A stretch of 64,000 nt of DNA from Rhyzopertha dominica (taxonomy: Eukaryota; Arthropoda; Insecta; Coleoptera; Bostrichidae). Below are positions 33,939-44,250 of the stretch, one piece after another. The first letter of the stretch is position 1; the number at the start of each line of letters is the position of its first letter. The translations under genes were made by a program, and so were the position numbers. The DNA lies in the NCBI GenBank assembly GCA_025024175.1, contig QCXZ01000001.1:21576001-21640000 (forward strand), given 5' to 3'. The notes below the pieces were generated by a model. That model had not been told where the DNA came from and ran no database searches. It worked only from the letters and a program-made list of their open reading frames with translations.

Positions 33939-35182
33939 CAGGGTGAGCAAATAAAGAGACGAGGTCGGTCATATCTCATAAATCAGTAGCCCTAGAGCAT
34001 TGAGGTAAAAAGTTTCTCAATCAAAGTAACCAAGAGAAATTGCTAGAAAATATTTTCGTGTTTGTAAAGTGACCGCTAAAGGGCGCTATGGCACATCCAA
34101 TTTACAAAATTAATGTTTGTGTCATTTTTAGTGCAATAAATGTCTGCGGTATTAAACACATTAAGATTGCTTGGACTAAAGTCAACCATTTTTATTTAGA
34201 ACATTTTTTTGTTAAATGTCAAATAAAGGAGTGGGGGCGGGTGAATCTTAATACAGAAAATCGCTAATATTTCAGGTTTGGCTTGACCGATTTCAACCAA
34301 CGAGGTGTCATTATCAAGAGCTTATGTGCCTTTATAAAAAGCAATTTTAATTGTCAAAACATAGTTTGTTTGTTGACCGCAGGAGGGCGGTTTCTGAAGT
34401 TACTACCTAAATATCGATTTTTCTCGAAATTTTTAAATGCAACGATATAAGGCTGTTTAATTCATTAAAACGACAATTGAATTTTATACAGTATCACTTC
34501 TGAAAATTAAAGTTGGCTTGGAACAATAAATTTAACCAACAGATCAACATATTATTATTACACTAATACTAGAAACATCAGAGATGCTATAAATATATAA
34601 AAAATAGCGGAACAGTTACGTAAGACAAAAGCCATTTGCACTAAAATTCGATGACGATAAACTAATTCTACTTTTAATAATTAATACTCAAGTGAAGAGT
34701 AGCTAAAAATACAAAGTACCGCAACAAAGATAATAAAAAAATAAGCTATACTGAACTAACTAAACAAATTATTATTATTAAAACCAAAGTGCCGACTAGC
34801 TAATATTATATCGCGTTATGACAAACACAAAACAAAAGTTAATTATCCTAAATATGAAATAACAATTTTAACGATTTTTTTTTGTTCCGGGACTTGTGCT
34901 CCACACTCCAATTGATTTAATAATAATATATATGTTCGTTAAAATTGTTATTTCAAATTTAGGATAATTAACTATTGTTCTAAATAAAAATGGCAATCTT
35001 AATATGTTAAATACCGCAAACATTTATTGCCCTAAAAATGACACAAACATTAATTTTGTAATTTGGATGTGCCATAGCGCCCTCTAGCGGTCACTTTACA
35101 AACTCGATAATTTTTACCTCAATGCTCTACTGCTACTGGTTTATGAGATATGACCGACGACCTCTCTTATTTGCTCACCCTG
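33939..35182. mobile_element. 1.24-kb foldback element with long terminal inverted repeats
   Basis: The ends are cagggtgagcaaata and its complement, flanked by ta on both sides. The arms match for about 240 bp, including ggtcggtcatatctcataaa and accgctaaagggcgctatgg on the left against complements on the right. The left arm carries about 45 extra bases. Inside, a second inverted pair (about 34836-34876 and 34935-34972) forms a nested hairpin. There is no coding. It shares the CAGGGTG terminus with the palindrome at 23819 but not its interior. Confidence 0.8.
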
Positions 35183-36179
35183 TACATTAAAAAATTAAAT
35201 TTATTCTTTGAGTTGAAATGAAGTATCGATTCTAATGTTAAACCTGCCAAACTGCGAAAAGTTTGGGTTTTTTATGTAACAATGTGCATTTTTATGGTGG
35301 TTTTAATGAATAGTAAACTTTTCTAAATATTTTTTTTAGGGACGGTCTTGTTTGCCGTTGACTACTCCTTGAAAATAAGTTTTTATTTATTTTACCAAAT
35401 CAATCTCTGCGCACGCTTTTATTAATATGGTTGGATCAAGGATTAATTTTGATTTTAACTCGATTTTTCTCGTTGTTTATATTCTACCGAATTTGAATGG
35501 TAATATGGTATAAGACATTTTTTGAGTGCCTATCTACGCATGATGTCCTCTTGTTGACATCTATAGCGATCTTTCTTCGTTGTTGGGCAGGAGTACTTCC
35601 ATTACATTATATTTTATATTTTTATTTTTTATATATTTTTTTTGTTATATTTTTGTTTTGTTAAGTTAATTAAGTGATGTGACAAAAGACAAACTTCTGC
35701 CTGATTCGTATCCTTGCAAAGGCTTTTAGTGTTGCGTGAGTTTTGGCACAATATGTATTTATACGGTAAATATTTTCGCTGTTTTTGAGGATATTGCATA
35801 GACGTGCAGGTAATATTTTATAATATGCTTTTAAGTCATTTCTGAAAATTTGTTTTTCCGTAGCCCCAGTACTTGTAATTGACTAGTAGTTTACTGTTCC
35901 TGTAAACATGTAAAATCTTTCCGATAAAAACTCACTATATAATCTGCAGAGCTTTACCGCTTACTATTTTATTACTACTTGAATTAAAACACTACTAAAA
36001 TTATGTAAATAATAGAATCAGGTAAATAATTAAATTATATTGTGCTAATTTAGTGAACTAAAATAATAGGTAAGAATATGATAATTGCGTTATTTACATT
36101 TAAAAGTGTCAAGTTTGAAATCATCATCACTGGTGTAAACAATTTAATCCCACGTTTTTATACATATATTTGTGTAAAA
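35183..36179. other. GPCR intron sequence
   Basis: AT-rich, with no recognised coding or repeat structure. Confidence 0.45.
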
Positions 36180-36297
36180 AACGAGACTCTCGAAGTCTCG
36201 TATGTTCAGTCTCGGTCTCGTATGGGTCTCGGGTACTTTAATCTCGGTCTCGTATACGAGACCGAGACGAGACTACTAATCTCGGTCTCGTCAGAAG
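36180..36297. repeat. GAGACC/GGTCTC repeat cluster with a 26-bp perfect palindrome
   Basis: About 118 bp is built from cgagac and ggtctcg units in both orientations. At 36242-36267 the sequence tctcggtctcgta is followed immediately by its exact reverse complement. The look is that of clustered subterminal motifs of a DNA transposon, but no element ends were found. Confidence 0.65.
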
Positions 36298-36668
36298 CAC
36301 TAATTAAAACATATGGTTGCCCTCAACGGCCATATTGGATTTCGTTTTGACAGGTCGTTGGAATGCCTAATCCCCTGAGACTACTTGATTTCAGATTAAC
36401 GTTTTCATAAAAAATTAAAAAAATGGCTGAAGTTTAATAAAGTTTTTGCTGAGCACGTTATGAAAAAGTCTATTTGACTCAGGTAGTTTGCAAAACTCAA
36501 CTTCGTTCTTTAGTATTATTTCGTCTGACAACAACAACTCTTCCGACAATATTGAATTCAGAATTCGTTTTACTGTTGTCGTTGCTATTGAACACATGCA
36601 AACTGCTACAAGGCTCATTAACTACACTACTTCTACTAAAACGATCTCTATCAAGTTCCAAAGCTTAC

Positions 36669-36934
36669 CCTCTCACCGTTAATAGCTCCACTTCCTGGTG
36701 GACCACCACCGGTTGCGTTCACCAGGCTGGTAACCAACCCCGCCACCCTAACCGCTTCCACGTTAGCCTTGGTCAGGTCCCTGTGGAGCTTCCTAAGATG
36801 GAACAGGGTCAGGAAGACGCACACTAGATTAACAGCGATCCACAGAGCGTTGAGAATGTAATGCCGAAGGGGACCGTGGATCAAGGGGCAAGAGGGTGCC
36901 TTGTGGCCAGCTTCCCCTTGTGCTGCTAAAGCGC
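36669..36934 (-). CDS. GPCR exon B: second extracellular loop and TM5
   Basis: The acceptor (ggtttacag on the minus strand) is followed by GC, which completes the Gly codon left open by exon A. The frame then reads ALAAQGEAGHKAPSCPLIHG, PLRHYILNALWIAVNLVCVF and LTLFHLRKLHRDLTKANVEA before a Gly-rich loop ending INGER. The Cys in PSCPL is the expected second-extracellular-loop partner of the TM3 Cys. The hydrophobic run is TM5 and the basic run after it starts the third intracellular loop. The donor is agagg|gtaagc in phase 0. It is GC-richer than its surroundings, like the other exons of this gene. Confidence 0.88.
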
Positions 36935-37544
36935 CTGTAAACCGAGATTCAGAAATTTATTATTTTTTTCGTTCATTGTAGGGGACGAAAATTCGCCTTC
37001 TTAAGAGAAGAAAAAATTTTTGTATGTTTTAATTGAAACACTCGTTTTTTTGTATCTTCGGCTCTTTGAAATTCGCGAATACTGTCATCCTTCCTGAAGG
37101 CAACTGGATTTGGATCAGAAGCTGTTGTTAAATTCGTGTGAACTCTTTTATAAACTTTGTAGCATTTTGCTTTATGTTATTCCTATTCACAAATCATTAT
37201 AGCAATACTTTCGTGTACCTTCTTGATACGTGCCCTGAAGAAGAAACAAATTAATTCCAAAGCTTGGTATGTGATGAAAAATAATGCTTCAATTGATTTT
37301 GCTATTTGAAAATATTGAAAACTTGACCAGTCCATGTCGATGATTATTCTCTACAGTTTGCACGCTGTTCCAAAATAAACTTGTTTAAACTCATAAGCGG
37401 ATTTGCTTTATGAGAAACAGCTTTGATGATTTGTTACAGGGAAATTAATTAAGGTAACTATATAAAGCTTTTTGGTAAAACTTTCGTAAAATGCACATGA
37501 TTTATACGAGTGAAATTCAAATTAAATTTTCTGATATTTAGAAA
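36935..37544. other. GPCR intron sequence
   Basis: Nothing was recognised besides a cctgaagaagaaac segment near 37233 of the kind seen near 3' ends of some retroelements. Confidence 0.4.
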
Positions 37545-37880
37545 ACGTTACACAACAAGCCCGTTACTGTTTAATGTATTGATGGACGATGTTATGAGAG
37601 AAATAAGAAGGAAAGTGAAAAAACTGCAATCTTAAAATTGTAGAAATCTGTGAAATACAGTATGCGAATGAACTGTGAAGTGATGTCAGTGGGAAAAAGA
37701 AGCGAAGAAAAGCTAATGATAACTAGATCCTCTAATGGAAGAAGTATAAAAGAAGCATCTTGTATAACGGTGACACTTAATTAGAACGGCTAGTAATAGA
37801 CAAGGTTAAAGCGCGTGGAAAGCAAGGAACATGCAGAGGAAGAATACAACATGGCACCAACCGCAAGGGTTGGTAGATAA
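37545..37880 (+). mobile_element. RTE-like non-LTR reverse transcriptase relic
   Basis: The plus strand reads TTSPLLFNVLMDDVMREIRR followed by KVKKL, matching the RT block SPLLFNIYMDEIMxEIRRK of RTE/craniate-BovB-type elements. The downstream EIQYANEL-like frame is in the place of the LLYADD motif. Many stops interrupt it. Confidence 0.5.
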
Positions 37881-40220
37881 AAATTTACAGGAGATGTTAA
37901 AAATAGTCACCTTTTCCCATGCAATAGTAAAGGTGAAATTTAAATTATCGTCGTTCTTCTACACTTTTCGATAATTCGTTGCCTCAAATCGACCAGATTT
38001 CTGTGTTTTAAAGTTTATAGATTTGAGATCTCCCTTAGAAAGAATCTAAACTGGTCAAATCTGGTGATGGCGTAGGCACTTTCGTTCCTCACCTACCAAT
38101 CCACTGATTGGGAATTTGTGCGTTTAGGCCGTCTGGCTAGAACCAGATCTCGTTTTCGTTTAAACACACATTTCCTTCGTCCATCACGTTTTGATGTTCC
38201 ACTTCTTCCAGTATCTGTGAAGTCTGTGGCGTTTTCCAAGAGTTTCATATAGACATTATTAGTCGATGTCTCAGCAATAAATTCAACTTTTGTGAAGCTT
38301 GAGTATGTAGCTGTGATACAGATGTAAGAATTTGCTTCACTCCAACACTGTACATTATGTTTATTAACAGAGTTATTTGCAAAAATAAAGATTTGTCTTT
38401 TGGTTTATCATATATGTCATCCGCTTGCAAAAATATTCTATCAAAGTCATCTCCAAACTCCTGTTACTTTATTTTGTAAGGAAGAAATTCATATTTTTCA
38501 CCCAGAGAATTTGTAGGATTTACAGTAAAATTATTATTATGCATTGCTCCACTAACTTTTGAACTAGTTCTGTTATGTATTTATAGCCAATGTGCTTATG
38601 TGTATGTCGTTCATTTAACATTTGAGTAGTAGCACGGACATATTTGTGCTTAGCTCAATTTGTAATTAATTTTCGGACCCACCCTTGCATTTTTATTGTA
38701 ACCGTATTACTATAACTTGTTGAATATAGACACAATGTATAGNGAAAAGACAGCAGCATTCATGGCGAAAATACTTCTTGGAGTTATTATAAAGGGGTGA
38801 TGCTATTTAAAATTTTAATAAAGTAGTCTAAGCAAGAAATTTCAAAAATATACTAAAAAGTGTCCCCTTGTAAATAAATTTTACCTGTCCAGCCAAGGTA
38901 GCTTATTTTAATCACCCTGTATATTAAGGGCTGACAATTTATCATCCCATATTCTTATATCTTTGTTTATATGTTGTAGTTTTTAATAGTGTAATTTTCT
39001 TTAGTCATGGTCAGGTTCCATTTTTTAAACAATTTTATAGTTAGGCGATATTTTAGTCATTTAGTTAATATTAATTTCTAACAGGCTATGCGACTTAAAC
39101 GCAAAGATGATGTAACTCAAGCTGAAGTAATATTTCCCAAGTTCGCGATGAATTATTTACCTAAATCGCTATTGCAACACCATATTGAATACACCTGATG
39201 ACGCTTTCGTTCGCTACGTGCAAATACTAAAGTCTATATAGCACAGACTGCGAGTTTCTGTAAGGTGAAATGAATCGGCGATAAATTCAAATAGCGAGGG
39301 ATATGAAGTCGTTCGTTGGATAAAAGCAATATAATGGAACGTATAACTTCGCGAATTTGCGCCTATTACCTTCAAAGTACGTGCTATGTCCTCCGTAAAG
39401 GAGCTTTGCATATGTAGACTAGATTTTTGCGATGCAACAAGGTAGACGAAAAATAATAATACAGGAATAACCATAAAAGAAGGCGTAAAGTGGGACTAAA
39501 ATTTTCTGTATAGCGTATTGCATTTACATAAACATAAACACAGGGTTATTAAAAAAGAAGTAGCAGATTTTAACTATATATTTCTAATGAACAACAATAG
39601 AGGGATATTTGCATGGTTTATTTTATGCATTCTATTTTACTATTTAACGAACGCACACTAATTATGGGTATAGAAAAGAAAATGAGGCAAATGTTTATTT
39701 CGTAGTCATTATTACTTATACCACTGTTATGTTGATGTCTTGATTGCTAATATCAAAACCCATGTCAAGTGTTGTTTCTTTACACTTTGGCTACGAGATT
39801 CAAAAGTTTTAAATTACCCCGCGGGTTGTAAATAGAAAGCCCGGCGGGCCGTAAAATGTCAACCACTCGAAAACAGAAGTGCACGAATATTAACATACAA
39901 TTCTATACTTGCTGAAAAATAATGCCAACAGAAATATTACTGCGATTAATTTCAATATTAGCAGTTGAAGCTAGTTCTTGTTGATTTTTTTTTTAATTTG
40001 AGGTACCAGAAGAAGTTCTTCGAAAATTATGCCCCGTATATCTCTGGATTTGAAAGTTGGAAAAGTTTTATTATTGTCGCAGAAATGCTTCTAAACGTGT
40101 TTTTTTTTTCTGCAGGCTTTATTGTACAAACATTTTTTCTGCACTACAGGAAAAGAAATGGCAATGAGGAACATTTCTTGGACTTAATGTAACATATCTG
40201 GCGTATCGTATCTTCGTTTT
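37881..40220. other. GPCR intron sequence
   Basis: No gene was recognised. A fragment ending caccctgtat near 38916-38925 resembles the termini of the foldback elements at 23819 and 33939. Minus-strand frames at 38245-38430 and 39214-39474 have no recognisable content. Confidence 0.4.
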
Positions 40221-41412
40221 CAGAACAAACATTCGCTTAAAGCTAAAAACTGGTGTGAGTGTTCGGAACATTGTTATAAATGAATGTTGAAAGTTTCCAT
40301 CGATCCCGTACGTGGAAAAATTTTTATTCAAGATCAAAGGGCTCAAAAATGAGTTATTCGTGTTTTAAGCAAAATTGTAAGTTTTATCATAAAATTAGGC
40401 CAGGCAATCATAGATCATATAATTATCTATAAAAAATGTCTCAATACTTTTTTTCCTAAGATCCACCGTTTCTGAGATATAACGATTCTAAAAGTTGAAA
40501 TATGCATATTTGAAAAACAAAATTTAGTTGAATGTGTTGAAGTTTTTAAAACGAGTAACTCAACTCCACAGGAAGTTATCTCCTAAAAAAACTACCTGCT
40601 TAGATAAGTTTGGATACGCATGTTTTGTTAAAAGTGCTCGTAATAAAAAACGAGTGCAATTAGATCCAAATGACTGAGGTTGTAAGTTGATCGACAAAAC
40701 TCCTCAACACAACTTTTTGCAACTGTAAAGAGGGATGTAGTGGTAAATGCGGTTGCAAAAAAAGTTGGATTGTTTTGTTCTCTTGCTTGTACTAGTTGTC
40801 AAAGCCAGTCGTACTCCAATGTTGAATCACCAACAGTAGAGGTTTCGTATGATACCAACGAGAGGACATGTAATGAATCGCTACTGAGGCAATTGCTTGC
40901 ATCCAGCAAGAGAAACAAGATTAAGAAAAGGAAGNAGAAGTATTAGGCGATTATTAATGTGACCAATAATTTTCTGAAGTTTTTTTTTTTAATTTATATC
41001 GTTTTTATCATTCCCAATATTATTATTTTTATTATATTATATATCACAATGGACCGTGGAATAGGCCTACCGAGAAAACTACTTAAAAACGCGCTAAGTA
41101 CACTACAGGTGGCGTGGAAACGTGTGCATATTGTGATAATTACAACTTTTAGAATCGTTATATCTCAGAAACGGCGACTCTTAAGAAAAAAGTGTGCAGA
41201 CATTTTTTATGGACAATTATAAGATCTACAATTTTTGTCTGACCTAATTTTATGATAAAACTTGCTGAAAAAAACACCAAAACCCATTTTTGAGACCTTT
41301 GACATTGAATAAAAAATTTTCTACATACAGGATCAATGGAGACTTTTCAGCATTCATTTATAATGGTATTCTGAACATTCATACCAATTTTTAGCTCTAT
41401 GTGAATTTTTGT
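40221..41412. mobile_element. 1.19-kb element with ~290-bp inverted arms and a Cys-rich remnant
   Basis: The left arm (40221-40510) and right arm (about 41125-41412) are inverted copies. Examples are ttataaatgaatg near 40276 against cattcatttataa near 41353, and the shared aacgattctaaaagttg segment near 40483. Between them the plus strand at 40714-40830 encodes a Cys-rich block, CKEGCSGKCGCKK then VGLFCSLACTSC, joined across a one-base slip in an A run. This resembles the CxC-type Cys-rich tails seen in some transposon-derived insect proteins. The element class is unknown to me. Confidence 0.6.
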
Positions 41413-42484
41413 ACCCGTGACTGGACTACAATTACAGAACCTCAAGTTTTTACCTACGGCACGCTCCATAAATTCCAAACACGGGAGCAACCTACACAGA
41501 ATGCAAAATGGTGTTAGACACTACGTGCACATAACTGACCCGCGTTATACCTTATTCATTACATAAATTTTATCGGGAGCTTTAGTACTAAACTTTTTCT
41601 TTAGACAACACCCTCGCTTTCTTTGTTTCGTGACCAACACTATTAATTTTTAGAAACGATATCAATTTGTGGTATCTAGCAACGGTGACGTCTTTTTGAC
41701 CATTAATGTCTCTTTAATCATGGAATACTTACTGCGGACAGAACTAGGCTGATATTTCTTTGATTTTAAATAGAAGGCATTCGTGTATTTTGTAAAAGTA
41801 GTCTGAATAAGACAACTGTACCATCTTGTTGAAATAGGTCAATAACATTTATGACATCTGCTGGCGCACCTTTAGCATTCATAGCTCTAAATCAAGCATT
41901 TTCATAACGCTGCTTGGAGGTGCTTCTCAAACTGTGGCTCGGGGTATAATCTTATGCTTTTAGTATATATACAAAGTATCGTATATGATACTGTAAAAAG
42001 TTGGAAGACGCGAGTCACTCTAATGGGAGACATGGAATAATTGCTAAAAAAAATGCCAAAGGATAAAAGAAAATATCTAGTAGAAGCAGTCGGGAAAATT
42101 CCACCAAAGTACGACGAGCAGAGGATTATGGACCGGATTACGTTCTTTTACATTAAGGACAGCATTCATCTAATGATTTATATAAATATGTACTAAGGAA
42201 AACGAAAAATTATCATCTTTTCACAGCTCCCTCCATTAAATGGAAATGGCCATAAACATTCAGCTTTGGGAATCTCTTTTTTGTTCGGCCACTACGTCGG
42301 AATTTTTTAGACACATTCTTGGGCTTCACTTTACCACAGAAATGTTGATTAATCGAGAACAATAAGCTTTCAAAAAAAGTGTAATCTTCAAAACTTGCAA
42401 AACTCTAATATATTTTTATTATCGCTAAGATGTAATGTCTTAAGTAAGTGTAACTTCAGATACAGTTATTTTAATTTTTCTTAT
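41413..42484. other. GPCR intron sequence
   Basis: AT-rich, with no recognised feature. Confidence 0.4.
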
Positions 42485-42636
42485 GGTATGTATTTGTAGG
42501 TTCTGGCTCCTTTTTTATAAAACAAAGACACTATATAACACATATAACACCTATAATTTAGGTCGAAACGTTATATTATTAGAAAAAAGTGTCTTTAATT
42601 TATAAAAAAGGAGCCAGAACCTACAAATAAATACAA
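42485..42636. repeat. Short inverted-repeat element (about 45-bp arms)
   Basis: The left arm reads tatttgtaggttctggctcc followed by a T run and ataaa. The right arm is its reverse complement, ending ggagccagaacctacaaata. The spacer of about 60 bp contains ggtcgaaacgtt. It looks like a hairpin-forming MITE or the junction of two inverted element ends. Confidence 0.65.
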
Positions 42637-43918
42637 TAAGAAAACATGACACAAAAGGACTCCACAAAATAAACATCAACAGTTATTTTAAGCTCATATT
42701 TAGGGTTGGTTGCGGAATTCCAACTATATATGTGGCCCCTAAAGGTGTCGGTTTCTGACCACCGCTCAAAGAAAACGTTTCATGCATGCGCACTCAGTCT
42801 AGACAGTATTTTATCGTCTGAAACTCTAGCCAGCAAACTGGCGTAAGAGTTGCCAAGAAGCGCAGAGTAATAGCTAATCGCCCCTTTAGGGAAGCGGCTT
42901 TTCTCATAAATGTATCACCTTGGGTCCAATAGCATTGTTTAAAAATTCAAAATCTTCTGATTCCATCCTGACAAAATTCTTAAAATGCCTGAAGGTTCTT
43001 CTAACAGCAAGTCTTCTAGTAATTTGAAACCCCACAAACTGCTCGGTTCTAATACATTTATATAATCCATCATCGCATTTCCCTGTTTTTTTTTTCTATA
43101 TTTCTTATTACACAGTTCAACTATTAATATGATTTCGTTAGCTATCATCATCATCATCATCATCTGTACACACAAAACACATTCTGAGCGCAATGAGAGA
43201 ACATGCATGTATTTACCCCGAATTTTTTAATATATGCTTGGAGCGCACAGCGCACTTATGACGAGTCGACACACATATGTATATGTGTGCTTACCGACTC
43301 GCCGCATGTGCACTCAAGTCTGTTCCCACCTTAAGACTGAAAACAGTTCAGATATGCTCAACATTTTTATCCCATGTACGACCAGTACTTTTCTCGTTGC
43401 ACATGCACCCATTTTATGAGAAATCTTTACACTAATCGTAAATCTCTTTTGACGAGGCGGATCTTTGTTGTATTTACAACGGATTGCACCCTTAGTAGTG
43501 GATTCACTCTTTCCATACTTAGCACACATAATGAGCTTTAATGCATCTATAGCCACTGAAGGGAACTAATAGGTTGGGCTCCTCTGTCCAAAGATGTGTA
43601 TATTCTATTGGCGTTTATTGGATAGTATGATTAAAATAAATAACGCTGTTAATAAAATGATACAACAAACGTTTAGTTTTATAAGTGTGACATTTATTCT
43701 TTAAGCAGGATATTAATAATAAGTTATTATACTAACTTGATAGGTTTCACTGTTGCGTGCAATAATAATAAACCTATACTGAGTTGAATGTTGGAATGCG
43801 ATTCAACTACTGTAATAACTATGAAAATACAGTTTACCAATAGTCATCTTCAATTGTAGACTGCAGCGTACCTCTCGTGTATAATTAAAATGAAATAAAA
43901 CTAAGCTTCATGACAAAC
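42637..43918. other. GPCR intron sequence
   Basis: No gene was recognised. A short (atc)n microsatellite lies at 43144-43161, and an 18-bp run around 43271 (cacatatgtatatgtgtg) is nearly palindromic. Confidence 0.4.
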
Positions 43919-44250
43919 CTGAAAGAAACGTGGGTCCCAAATTAATGGTGATGGATGCGAACCATATCATGAAGGTCCCAAATAGCACGCACTGTGGCGA
44001 GTCCATCAACAATGGGACATCGGTCAGTTCTGGTGCAGCCTCATCTCCTTCCGGGAACACAGGGGAGTCATTCAATACCGTGGTCAGCATGTTGACGGTT
44101 GCCACTGTAACCAGCAACAGAAAAGCTGTCTCTACTAGGGAGCACTTCTGTACTGGTTGACAGTGGAGTATTGACATCCCGAGGGGTAGAAGGAGCGCTG
44201 CCCTCGCACAGTCAACGGCACCTTGATGAAAGAGTAGACCTTGCGACCAC
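43919..44250 (-). CDS. GPCR exon A: TM2, TM3 and TM4
   Basis: The acceptor (attcttttcag on the minus strand) leads into an exon with one base completing a codon from an unseen upstream exon. It then reads WSQGLLFHQGAVDCARAALL (TM2), KCSLVETAFLLLVTVATVNM (TM3 with its conserved Cys) and a loop with LTTVLNDSPVFPEGDEAAPE. TM4 follows with QCVLFGTFMIWFASITINLG and then PTFLS. It ends one base into a Gly codon at tttcag|gtttgt. It is class-A-like, but the DRY motif after TM3 is replaced by LND and the following loop is acidic. TM1 and the N-terminus are not visible, and they must lie further up the minus strand. Confidence 0.85.

Noticed and set aside
36474..36827. A 117-codon plus-strand frame over exon B
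   Set aside because: It is antisense to the GPCR TM5 exon, whose splice phases and motifs are much better supported.
42485..42636. A hammerhead-type ribozyme, suggested by ggtcgaaacgtt in the loop of the inverted repeat
   Set aside because: No CTGATGA core partner was found at the right distance, so the motif alone is not enough.
43144..43161. CRISPR-like or functional repeat
   Set aside because: It is a short (atc)n microsatellite of a kind common in insect DNA.
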